A stretch of DNA of 64,000 bases. It comes from Ancylostoma caninum (taxonomy: Eukaryota; Nematoda; Chromadorea; Rhabditida; Ancylostomatidae). This document shows positions 49,261 through 59,906 of this stretch, in pieces; the stretch's first letter is position 1; each line of letters opens with the position of its first letter. The notes beneath the pieces were generated by a model. It ran no database searches, had not been told where the DNA came from, and worked only from the letters and a program-made list of their open reading frames with translations. Both the position numbers and the translations under genes were made by a program. Location: positions 1,240,001-1,304,000 of the forward strand of contig JBAJFG010000545.1 in the NCBI GenBank assembly GCA_037903475.1. Direction: 5' to 3'.

Positions 49261-49958
49261 TTCATGTGTTTCTTTCAGTGTATCTGAGCATAAACCAGGA
49301 TCAAGTATGGCCCACGTGTAGCAGTGCTGATGGCTGGCCTCCAAGTATTTCCACTGCAGTTGTGTGATTGTTTTATAGACAGGAGAACCATTCGGATACA
49401 GGCCATTTTGTACTACAAGCTTCAACAGAACACAAGATTGGTAGGTTTCAAGCCGCTCCACCCGTGTGAATGTTTTGTGGTCAACTTTTCCACGAAAGAG
49501 TGGCTGCAGGAAAATCTAAAACAACTGCTAAGACGAGCGCTGGTCTTTACCATGGTATACAGGAAAATTCAGCATTTCACGCAGCTAAAATTTTCACTGT
49601 ATGCAACGAATACTTCTGCATTTTCATTCATCGATATGAGAGAAACTTCGTCCGATATCAGGGAATCAGATTTTGTTTGTTTTGGACTGGAAACTCATTA
49701 CAAAAATAGTGGCCATAATCGATTTGATAGCGGGAACTTCGGTTACACAACAACATCACTCAACAGAACAAAGAACTATCAATAACTAAGGCACTTATTT
49801 ATATCACAGAGAGTCAAAGAACAATCGTTGCCAGAAGTTGTCTAGCTAGCCATTAACCCTGAAGTGTAGATAAAGTTAATAAGATAGAACCACAAGGGCC
49901 TGTTCAGGCATGACCACAGTTACCCAACAAACTCAACGATTCTTGCACTGATGTTCAA

Positions 49959-52900
49959 CTAAAATGCTTCCAAAATGGCATTGACGACGTCGTTTACGTT
50001 CTTCTCCGTGAACATGTACGGCACCTTTACGTAGACTCCTAGTGGCGCTTTAACGATGTTTCTCAAGTCAGCATCTGAAAAAGTGAATAATCGAAGTGTA
50101 GAAATAAGTGGAGAAAGCGCCTAGTTCACTAGGAAGCAAATAACATTATGTACATTCAAATACATGAATGTCCGAGAAAAAGTAGCAATAGAATCCAGGA
50201 GGAAAGACAAGGAGGGCAATATACCTCTATCTTTCGCGAACATTTGGACTTCCGTTTCGGTTTGTTATTTTTGAATCAGTTATTAAATTTTTAAATCAGT
50301 TAGTAAATTAAATAATTTGATCAGTTAGCTCCGTCTAAAGTATGGACAAAATGTAACTTCAACACTTTACGTACTGCTGTATCCAACGGCAACGATTCTC
50401 TGGAACTCCCCGCGTCGAGGATTCAACACAGGCAGATCTTTTATATCTCGCCTAAATTGTATATAATATTATAGTTATTCACAATGCGACACTGTCTGTT
50501 GTAACCATTGCCTGCACAACTTTCCAGGACGTGCACCGAACAAAGAAACTGCCGAAATGACCATATAACGGAATACAGACAACGGATAGGCACAGGCTCG
50601 TATCTAGCAGATTTTACCTCTATCTAGTTGCATAAACGCTAAGCTATGTATGTAAACGAACTCATGTGAAGCTTGTTCTCGTAGCTGTACAGCACGAACA
50701 TGGCCTGAACAACGTGATACGTTGATATCAAAATCTGTTGACACATCCCCTTGGAGGAGTGGAGCTGGAGTTGATGAAAGGTTGGGAGGAAGTGGGAAGG
50801 TGTGAGGGGAGATAACTTCATGCTGTGTTTCTGCTGTAGAGTACTTGTTTCAGCCCGCTTTTCTGGGTCATATCACCGATTTTTTTCAGCTAATGTGGTA
50901 TGTGATTAGTTCATGAAAGTTTCTGCACATCCTGGTTATTTCTATCTAGATCGCATACCAACAGAAGGACTTACTCCGCCGATATGAATACCAAGCAGTT
51001 TGCTCTTCGTCTCCAGCGGAAATCGTTGAGCTCATCGATGGCTCTGGAAAGGAACGGCTCATCTAACGAAGGTAGAGGGGAATACATGTAAAGTGCCGGC
51101 CAATCACTCCTGCTTCACGGAAATCGCCGTCTGATCTGTCGCGCCTAGCCTAGCCGCCCGACGTATCAGCTCACCGCCTCGCGAGGGTGGCGCGGTGCGG
51201 CAGACCAGAAGGCAGATTTTAAAAAAACAGGAAAGAAGCCAAAGGAGTCAAACGACAAAAAAATCAATGTCGTCGACGACCAAACGTCTGACGATCACAA
51301 CGCCCAGCTGACCTGCCGCGCCGCGTAGGTGGTGTGGCGCGGCAGACTAGGCGGTCGGTATTCTGTGATGCAAGACTTCATTGCGGGACATTTTCTCTCA
51401 TAAATATTTGTGTACGTTGCCGATAGCATATTGAAATTTTCAGTACTCATTATCTATCAATGTTCTACAGGGCCAATGATGCTAGCGATTCGCGCATAAT
51501 CGGTTCGCATAGAAATCACTACAGGGGCTCTTTAACACTCTGATACAGGGAAATCCAACTGCCTAGGCTTGCAAGACCCAGTACTATTCGTCACGGCGCG
51601 GCTAGCTTTATCCACGGAACGAGGCTAAAGTGAGCATGAGGTGCACTCCAAGCGTTACGAAGACGCGCTGCGCCCATAGGTACCGCGCCGCGTGGGCCCT
51701 GACAGTTGGAGTTCGTTGTGCTGGTTCAAAAATGTGCCTAAAGTAAAAATACATGGGAAACGACTCACTCAGCTGTAGTGGATGGATCATTCGTGTGTGT
51801 TAATTCGGTGTGACCTTCCATATACCTTGTGAACGTTTCGTGGGAACGCTTCATTTCACTGACTGCTGTTTTCAGATCCATTGGTGGATTCGCCACAAAT
51901 CCGTACGTTGTGACTCCCATAGCAGAGTTTTCAGTCCTGTCGAAGAACTGGGCGCTTATGTTCTTCATCAACCCCCTCTCCTAAATAGAACCAGCTGTTA
52001 TAAAATCTATCAAGAACTTTGACATCTATCGAAGATTACTACTGCATTTGTTCCCTAGGAATCATCCTCGTGTGAGATGTTATAGTGTCCGACTCAGCAG
52101 CGTTCTTTGTTTTCCAAATCTTTAATTATATGCAGAATCAGAGAATATCTCTCACCTTGTCATATAAAATGCTGAAGCTGTTGAAGTTGAGTAGGTCTCC
52201 AACAACTAAGCAGCGAACGTCCTTCTTGAGTGGTCCTAAAATCAGACGGAGTTTCCGCTGTCCATCTTTCACTACATCTACCTCACTTTTACAAAATTAG
52301 ACATTTAATCTCATTGAGTCTTATCTAATCCTAACAGGATGTGGAAGAGATGGAGCCGACGCAAGAACATGATCTCTGTGCTGGGTAGGTACGAGCTGAC
52401 CGAGCTAACATCTCAAAGTCAGATACTCGTCGGCGTGTATCCAACAGGAAAATTCATCATATCGCCCATGCCGGTTCATTGCTGGAGCAAACGAGCCTAC
52501 GTTCATCCGTTTATGCTCTTTATCCTATCCGTTGATAATACGCTGACCCATCCTCTACGAGATATATGAAAGCAAAAGCAGTAGTAACTGTGTTATAGCT
52601 GCAGGTCAACCAGGAGATTTGACCTGCAGCTGTGCATTTAATAACTGGATGCCTTTATGACCTTGGAACGCTCTGAAATTTTTTTAACGATCGTTAAACC
52701 TGAAACAAGAGGCAGCTCAGACAAAATTTTATATGAACGTTCAAAAACAACTGTTAGATGTGCGGGATTCACATGCCCTGCTGGTTCTTCTTACTTATCA
52801 TTCAAGTCCGGTCCCATCATCTCTCCTCCAAGCTTCAGCTTTTTCAAGCGCATGGTCTCTAAGCGATTGCTGACCAACCAGTTGAGATGTCTATAGACGT

Positions 52901-55900
52901 TCTGTTATTGAGTTTCAGTTTCTGTCTTTGTTATCTCTTTTCAATGCCGTTTTTCATTTCATGTGTGACTTAAAGGCGCGGTCCCATCTCACATTCGTGG
53001 TTGGAATAATGGGAGATTCTGCATCTCCTCAATACGCTGAATCCAGCGGTATAGGTACATTGTCTCGAAACCGTCTTTGAACCCGTCTTCCGGTCCAGGC
53101 CCCAGCACAGGTCTTCGTGGGGGCAAGCTGGGCTTCGTGAAAGGGTCAAACAGTTTTTTTTTTTGTCGTTTTGCTGCGACAATTACAGCGCAGAAAAACG
53201 CCCTGCTTGACAACAATTCTCTAACATACATTGTTTTTCTGTGTGGCGCTGCTGGCATATGTGCCGTACAGCCCTCTTTACTGTGACATGGCCCACTCGG
53301 TACTTACCGAAACTTATCGAGTAATAAATGTTTGTTTCTCCATCAACAGCTTCATGATGCTGCAAAGATTAGCTACAGTCTTTCTGAAAAATTCTTGCCT
53401 CACGCTGGACCGCCCGTCAGCTTAGCCACGTCACACCACGCATGATAATGCATAGGTGATGCTGCGCGGCTTAGCAGATGGGCGGTGAAGCGTGAGGCAA
53501 GTATTTTTGAGAAGGACTGTACATTTGTAATTTGGAGAAGCTGTGCAACCATCCTAGCCTATAGGCAAACAGAAACGTCAGGCACCACTGTATTGAAATG
53601 GTCATTACCAGATAACATTTCAAGTAGGACTCACTTTCTGTTTGAGTTGTGGCAACAGTTGAGCTCGTCGTATGAGATCCTGGTGTGCTTGACTGCCAAA
53701 TCGCAGAGCTATGCGGAGGAGTTTCACTGAAAGACTAAGGACTGATTTTGAAAGTCTTCCAATGAGTATTCCTGATAGTCGTACCTGGTAAGGGAACCCT
53801 TCGCTGATGTAGTGTCTTCATAGTCAAATTTGGTGGTGGGCTCCTTCGTTGTAGACTTTTCCCTGTCAAACCTGGTGGTGGGCTCCTTTGTTGTAGATTC
53901 TTCCCAGTCAAACCTGGTTGTGGGCTCCTTCGTTGTAGATTCTTCCCAGTCAAACCTGGTGGTGGGCTCCTTTGTTGTAGATTCTTCCCAGTCAAACCTG
54001 GTTGTGGGCTCTTTCGTTGTAGATTCTTCCCAGTCAAACCTGGTTGTGGGCTCCTTCGTTGTAGATTCTTCCCAGTCAAACCTGGTTGTGGGCTCCTTCG
54101 TTGTAGATTCTTCCCAGTCAAACCTGGTTGTGGGCTCTTTCGTTGTGGATTCTTCCCTGTCAAACCTGGTTGTGGGCTCTTTCGTTGTGGATTCTTCCCT
54201 GTCAAACCTGGTTGTGGGCTCCTTCGTTGTAGATTCTTCCCAGTCAAACCTGGTTGTGGGCTCTTTCGTTGTAGATTCTTCCCAGTCAAACCTGGTTGTG
54301 GGCTCCTTCGTTGTGGATTCTTCCCTGTCAAACATGGTTGTGGGCTCTTTCGTTGTAGGTTCTTCCCAGTCAAACCTGGTTGTGGGCTCCTTCGTTGTAG
54401 ATTCTTCCCAGTCAAACCTGGTGGTGGGCTCCTTCGTTGTAGATTCTTCCCAGTCAAACCTGGTGGTGGGCTCCTTCGTTGTGGATTCTTCCCTGTCAAA
54501 CATGGTTGTGGGCTCTTTCGTTGTAGATTCTTCCCAGTCAAACCTGGTTGTGGGCTCCTTCGTTGTAGATTCTTCCCAGTCAAACATGGTGTGGGCTCTT
54601 TCGTTGTAGATTCTTCCCAGTCAAACCTGGTGGTGGGCTCCTTCGTTGTAGATTCTTCCCAGTCAAACCTGGTTGTGGGCTCCTTCGTTGTAGATTCTTC
54701 CCAGTCAAACCTGGTTGTGGGCTCCTTCGTTGTAGACTTCTTCCCAGTCAAACCTGGTTGTGGGCTCCTTCGTTGTAGATTCTTCCCAGTCAAACCTGGT
54801 TGTGGGCTCTTTCGTTGTGGATTCTTCCCTGTCAAACCTGGTTGTGGGCTCTTTCGTTGTGGATTCTTCCCTGTCAAACCTGGTTGTGGGCTCCTTCGTT
54901 GTAGATTCTTCCCAGTCAAACCTGGTTGTGGGCTCTTTCGTTGTGGATTCTTCCCTGTCAAACCTGGTTGTGGGCTCTTTTGTAGATTCTTCCCAGTCAA
55001 ACCTGGTTGTGGGCTCTTTCGTTGTGGATTCTTCCCTGTCAAACCTGGTTGTGGGCTCTTTCGTTGTGGATTCTTCCCTGTCAAACCTGGTTGTGGGCTC
55101 CTTCGTTGTAGATTCTTCCCAGTCAAACCTGGTTGTGGGCTCTTTCGTTGTAGATTCTTCCCAGTCAAACCTGGTTGTGGGCTCCTTCGTTGTGGATTCT
55201 TCCCTGTCAAACATGGTTGTGGGCTCTTTCGTTGTAGATTCTTCCCAGTCAAACCTGGTGGTGGGCTCCTTCGTTGTAGATTCTTCCCAGTCAAACCTGG
55301 TTGTGGGCTCCTTCGTTGTAGATTCTTCCCAGTCAAACCTGGTTGTGGGCTCCTTCGTTGTAGACTCTTCCCAGTCAAACCTGGTTGTGGGCTCCTTCGT
55401 TGTAGATTCTTCCCAGTCAAACCTGGTTGTGGGCTCTTTCGTTGTGGATTCTTCCCTGTCAAACCTGGTTGTGGGCTCTTTCGTTGTGGATTCTTCCCTG
55501 TCAAACCTGGTTGTGGGCTCCTTCGTTGTAGATTCTTCCCAGTCAAACCTGGTTGTGGGCTCTTTCGTTGTGGATTCTTCCCTGTCAAACCTGGTTGTGG
55601 GCTCTTTCGTTGTGGATTCTTCCCTGTCAAACCTGGTGGTGGGCTCCTTCATTGTAGACTCTTCCCAGTCAAACCTGGTGGTTGTTTCGAGCCCATCTGT
55701 TGTACGGTCATCGTAGTCAAATGTGGTGGTTGGTTTGGGTTCCGCTGTTGTGCGATCATCGTAGTCATGCGTAGGGGTGGGCTTGGGCCCCTCTGTCGTA
55801 CGCTCATCGTAGTCAAATGTGGTGGTTGGTTTGGGTTCCGCTGTTGTGCGATCATCGTAGTCATGCGTAGGGGTGGGTTTGGGCCCCTCTGTCGTACGCT

Positions 55901-56945
55901 CATCGTAGTCAAATGTGGTGGTTGGTTTGGGTTCCGCTGTTGTGCGATCATCGTAGTCATGCGTAGGGGTGGGTTTGTGCCCCTCTGTCGTACGCTCATC
56001 GTAATCAAATGTGGTGGTTGGTTTGGGTTCCGCTGTTGTGCGATCATCGTAGTCATGCGTAGGGGTGGGTTTGGGCCCCTCTGTCGTACGCTCATCGTAG
56101 TCAAATGTGGTGGTTGGTTTGGGTTCCGCTGTTGTCCGATCATCGTAGTCATGCGTAGTGGTGGGTTTGGGCCCTGTGGTGGTTGGTTTGGGTTCCGCTG
56201 TTGTGCGATCATCGTACTCATGCCTAGTGGTGGGTTTGAGCTCCTCTGTCGTACGCTCATCGTAGTCAAATGTGGTGGTTGGTTCGGGTTTCTCAGTGGT
56301 ACGCTTGGATTTAGCTGTTGTAGGTTCACTCGTTATCGGCTCCATGGTTGAAGTCTTTACTGCTACAGCACTAGTTGTAGGTAACGTACTACTACTAATT
56401 TTATAGGGTGGTTCTCGTCTACGTTTGGTGTTCTCGGTTATTTCCATTATGAAGGTTCTCACAATCCTATGAACTGTTGTGTTTCCGTCTGGATTTTCTA
56501 TAAAATATGAAGTATCTCTTACTTCTTCTGTCGTGACATTGCTCACGGATTTCACATACGCTTTTCTTTTTATAGTGGAACTCGACACAATCGATGTGTT
56601 GTTTAATACTTCCGAGAAGAAGGTTGCGTTCCCTGGGCACGCTCTCTTTTGCAGCCATTCTGCAGTTCCATTACAAATTGTTATTTTTGTTGTCGTTATT
56701 GGTGGTTGGTTGGCGACAGATATCTCTGCAATATCCTACGCTTTTCATCTGTTTCAAGTATTGACTGATGCTGCTCTCCACTTTCTCTTAGTAATTGATC
56801 ATTGATGGAACCAGACTTCTTGAACCACTCCCCTACGTAGAAATTCAACATTACCTGCTCCACCAGTATTTGCAAGTGGAGCTACGTGCAAGACAACTTC
56901 AGTGATGAGTGTTGCGAGGAGAACAAGGTTTATCAGGTTCGACAT
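49959..56945 (-). CDS. Gene C: secreted Thr/Asp-rich repeat protein with vWA-like domain
   Basis: Exon 1 (56945-56855) is a signal peptide (MSNLINLVLLATLITEVVLH). Exon 2 (56659 to about 53785) starts with an N-terminal domain related to B and D (ACPGNATFFSEVLNN; HRIVRTFIMEITENTKR) and continues into two repeat arrays. The vWA-like exons are 52235-52156, 51980-51769, 51043-50975, 50451-50375 and 50074-49959 (TAG): RCLVVGDLLNFN, SAMGVTTYGFV, RRANCLVFISAE, RIVAVGYSNADL, VVNAILEAF. The metal motif reads DLLNF. Two problems remain: a one-base gain near 54735 and a one-base loss near 54589 put a stop in the repeat array, and the donor after the array does not match the phase of 52235. The gene may be intact with sequence errors plus one unseen exon, or a decaying allele. 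Confidence 0.75.
51115..51372. mobile_element. GC-rich inverted-repeat element, second copy
   Basis: It carries the same modules as 36240-36500: GGCGCGGTGCGGCAGACCAG on the left and CTGCCGCGCCGCGTAGGTGG on the right. It lies in the gene C intron between the exons at 51980-51769 and 51043-50975. Confidence 0.55.
52989..53258 (-). CDS. Short open frame inside a gene C intron, unknown
   Basis: An 89-residue frame starts at an ATG and ends FQPRM-stop. Its second half (FDPFTKPSLPPRRP; GPGPEDGFKDGFETMYLYRW) looks like a real conserved protein end. The A-rich run before it could be an artefact or a poor splice region. It may be a retrocopy or exon of a small housekeeping gene. No family name is certain. 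Confidence 0.35.
   Translation of the reverse strand: MPAAPHRKTMYVRELLSSRAFFCAVIVAAKRQKKKLFDPFTKPSLPPRRPVLGPGPEDGFKDGFETMYLYRWIQRIEEMQNLPLFQPRM
53376..53519. mobile_element. 144-bp Tc1/mariner-like MITE
   Basis: The ends CAGTCTTTCTGAAAAATTC and GTATTTTTGAGAAGGACTG are inverted repeats that continue for about 50 bases through TTGCCTCACGCT and ACCGCCC. TA stands on both sides (53374-53375 and 53520-53521). A half copy lies at 43945-44008. Confidence 0.75.
53830..55690 (-). repeat. About 44 x 42-bp tandem repeat in gene C
   Basis: Units encode 14 residues, TTKEPTTRFDWEES, with W/R and R/M variants. One unit at 54978 lacks three bases and stays in frame. The local frame is broken between about 54589 and 54735 by opposite one-base changes. 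Confidence 0.95.
55690..56290 (-). repeat. 96-bp tandem repeat in gene C
   Basis: The string CGCTCATCGTAGTCAAATG recurs every 96 bases at 55801, 55897, 55993 (one change) and 56089, with degenerate units on both sides. Each encodes 32 residues made of two related 16-residue halves (TTAEPKPTTTFDYDER and TTEGPKPTPTHDYDDR). Confidence 0.9.
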
Positions 56946-56950
56946 CCTGC

Positions 56951-56952
56951 CT
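56951..56952 (-). promoter_or_regulatory. Probable trans-splice acceptor of gene C
   Basis: CTCCTTTGCAG ends five bases before the ATG at 56945. Confidence 0.45.
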
Positions 56953-57339
56953 GCAAAGGAGATCTTTGGAATATATCGCAAACTGTGAGGATGTTCGTTG
57001 ACACATATCACACTGTGTATTTTTGTAACGTATATTTATTTATCAACAAAAGGGTGATGATCAGGTGGCAAGAGTTTGTTCATACTGAACTGATATTTTG
57101 GTGAGCAGTGATGCAACAAAGGATGTAGCCTTACAAAGATTGTTCCTTATATCGTGGACGTTTCCATCCATTTCTAGGAAGACGAAGGTTTGAAAAGAGA
57201 GAAAGACTAATACTCATAAATGCAATAGTTAGGGTCTTTCCTCAACGTATCCCTTAAGAAGTTTTCGCCATTTGATTATCATTATCTCTTCTTTTATGTC
57301 TTCTTTTTAGGAACGAAATTTGTCAATGATCTGTGGATT

Positions 57340-57905
57340 AAAACGGCAGCACACACGATAAATTTCGCCGAGACCTTGAGTTTTTCGCTCTCTGATTGTC
57401 CCAATAATTCTACGAAACTTGCATGGACATCAGCATTCTCGAGATATAGAAGCGTAGACGGGTACCCGCCTATCACTAGGAAGCCAAATCCCAAGGCATT
57501 TTCTCACAGAGTTCAAGCTAGCTATTTGTTTATACGCCGCGATACTAGGATTGTATGTGCTTCGCCTATTTGGCACCAGTCAAGAAGGGAATTTTTAAAT
57601 TGAGCCTTGGGAAATGAAATTCACTAATAAAAGGTCTGCAAAACGCCGTTGTTTCTATGTAGGAATGACCATTATTCTTCTTTCACAGCACCTGGATGAA
57701 TTGAAGCGTGGTAGGGGATCGGTGGTTTGTTTCCTACCACCGCATTTCTCTCATCCGGATGAGAGGCGGATACTCATCCACGCTTCCACATCTTGAGAAT
57801 GATGATGTCTACGACGATGCAAGTTCCGTAGAATTATTGGGACCGTTGTTAATGAACCGAGAGGTACAAAATCTCGGCCATAAAAATGTTTGTGCGTGCT
57901 GCCTC
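57340..57905. repeat. Inverted duplication with protein-coding remnants
   Basis: Arms 57340-57490 and 57755-57905 are diverged inverted copies. On the minus strand the left arm reads GGYPSTLLYLENADV, and on the plus strand the right arm reads GGYSSTLPHLENDDV, each followed by SFVELLG or SSVELLG. Either it is a foldback element or a head-to-head duplication of an unknown coding exon. Confidence 0.6.
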
Positions 57906-58570
57906 TATATGTGTGAAACTTCAAGTTCATATATCTGTTCGGACTGGATCGTATTCATACCAATTTTTGAAAGCGAACCTATCTAGTGGAGATTATAGAA
58001 GGAACGAATGTCTCACACCGCTTGTGCTGAACCTAGTAGTTTCTGAAAAAGAAAATATGCTGGTTAAACTGTATACCAAATGAGTCCGTTCATAAGGGAA
58101 AGAAATTCAAATACTCATTCGGATCAGTGTCCAACATGACCCGTTCGTGTAGTAGCTATCTTCTGCTAGAATTCGATCGAAAAGGAGACGTGGAAAAACT
58201 ATGGATAAATCCTCACCTCCCGGTTGTGCTCCAAGACAATTTGTTCCCTGAAATATGTTTGCATAATCATATATTGTCAGCACTCTTCGATGGCACTTTG
58301 AAGCATCGACAACGAAAATTTCTAGCGGTTCTGCGAGAGTCGCATAACGAGAAATGAAGAACATTAGGAGCCGAACGGTTAACAAATCTGGAGTTGAAAC
58401 CTATCAACAAGTACTTAACCTGCAATGCTCTACTCTGGGACAGGGTGATACTACAGACAAGCTAGTGGGTTAGCTATAGGACAGTGACTAGCACACTCCT
58501 CAGCCATTGCCTTCATGTAGAAAGTGTAGAATTTCGTGCTAGAGCGCAAGCCTATACATTCTTCTTGTTC

Positions 58571-58987
58571 TTTAGCGTTTGTCCCGTTCGTTGGCGGGGT
58601 CCACTTTTCTGATCTTCTGACGCCATTTAGCTCTATCGTGAGCCTGGTCTGGGTGGGCGCCCACATGCTTCAGATCCGCATGCAGTGTGTCCAGCCACCG
58701 TTGCTTCTGCCGCCCTTTTGGTCGTTTTCCTGGCACCTCGAGGTCAAGGCCTACTTTGCAGACGGTGTCTTTGTTGGCGCCCAGTACGTGACCGTACCAT
58801 CTAAGGCGGGTTTCGCGGAGCTTATCGTGGCGATGCCGAACCGCTCTCGGATCTTTTCATTGCATATGCGGTCCACACGCGTAATACCAGCCATCCATCG
58901 TAACATTTTCATCTCCATCATACCCAGGCGGCGTTTCATTTCCTTGGTGGCCGGCCAGCATTCTGCACCATACAGCTTATACATTAC
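58571..58987 (-). mobile_element. RTE-type LINE, 3' end of reverse-transcriptase ORF
   Basis: Two minus-strand frames give LYGAECWPATKEMKRRLG, MLRWMAGITRVDRICNEKIR, then after a one-base shift near 58820 RLRWYGHVLGANKDTV, GKRPKGRQKQRWLDTLHADL and DRAKWRQKIRKVDP-ANERDKR with a stop at about 58571. This is the conserved C-terminus of nematode RTE retrotransposons. It is 5'-truncated and frameshifted, so inactive. Confidence 0.9.
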
Positions 58988-59732
58988 TTCGCTAAATAGA
59001 TGGTTGTTGCATTGAATGTCTTACTCAGCAGGGGTGGTCACATGCACCTATCTTTTTCACCAGCACTACTTCGATATGGAATTTAGCAGGGAAAACCTCA
59101 CAGAAAACTGGCTGGGTGTCGTCACCCCAGCAATAGGAACATCTTGGTTTACTACCTTTCTGCGCACCTCTGGAAAAAGGAAATCTATCACAACCAACAC
59201 GTTTGGGATAGCTGCAACGCAGCATCAGACGTCCTAGAACGCGTGAGTTCCGAGAATCTGGACCGTCATGTTACGCAGACCGGTAGATACCCTTGCTGCA
59301 CTCAGTCACAGCACAGCGAGAACCTTTGATTTGGGATGACAACACCAAATTCTTTTTGGTCTTCCATTCACCTTAGAGAGAAAGAGAGCAACAAAGTCCT
59401 CGCATATCTCTGCAGAGTGGAAATCCCAGAGCCTGTTAGCGTTGCATACATCCTACCCAGAAACCTCCAAGAGTAGGTGGTGTGACACAGGGCTTTCCAC
59501 CTCCCTGTAAAACCCTCAGCTACGTAGTTTGTTGTTTGGGCAGGGAAGAAGACTATGCTACCTGTAGAGTAATCTACTGCATAGCTTGCAATTCTTGTGG
59601 GGGAGTGGGTTAATGGAGGAAGATGGCGCGAATCACTTGTTCGGATTAGAGAACTTTTAGAGGGCCAAATTATCCTAAACTTTCTACACCACTGAGAACT
59701 CATCGTGCATCACAGCAGTACTCCATCTCAGC

Positions 59733-59906
59733 AGTACAAATCTTGGCCGGTGCACCACTAGCCCCCACAGTATTGAAGCCAGAACAAGTTATGATAAACG
59801 AAGTTGCCGTTCAAAAGTCACAGTCTCAAAAAATCGTAGACCTTGTAGACCTCGATGTACGAGATATTAGATATGGAATTGTGGCTTCGGAAGAGAAACA
59901 CTTATA
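59733..59906 (+). CDS. Isolated candidate exon, unknown
   Basis: After a CATCTCAG acceptor, one frame reads AGAPLAPTVLKPEQVMINEV, then QSQKIVDLVDLDVRDIRYGI, and ends at a GTAAAA donor after HLY. Composition is protein-like, but no partner exon was found on either side. It could be a fragment of a lost gene. Confidence 0.35.

Noticed and set aside
47640..49461. A gene interrupted by the hAT-like element
   Set aside because: Removing the element and one target duplication gives a stop codon at the junction in the frame that looked promising, so continuous coding is not supported.
53735..55630. A 631-residue minus-strand frame rich in Gln, Arg and Pro
   Set aside because: It is the shifted reading of the 42-bp array. 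The Thr/Glu/Asp frame is continuous with the N-terminal domain and matches the family; the shifted one has no start or partner exon.
53830..56351. Long plus-strand open frames (up to 586 residues) over the gene C arrays
   Set aside because: Same repeat-periodicity artefact; no start context, signal peptide or splice partners.
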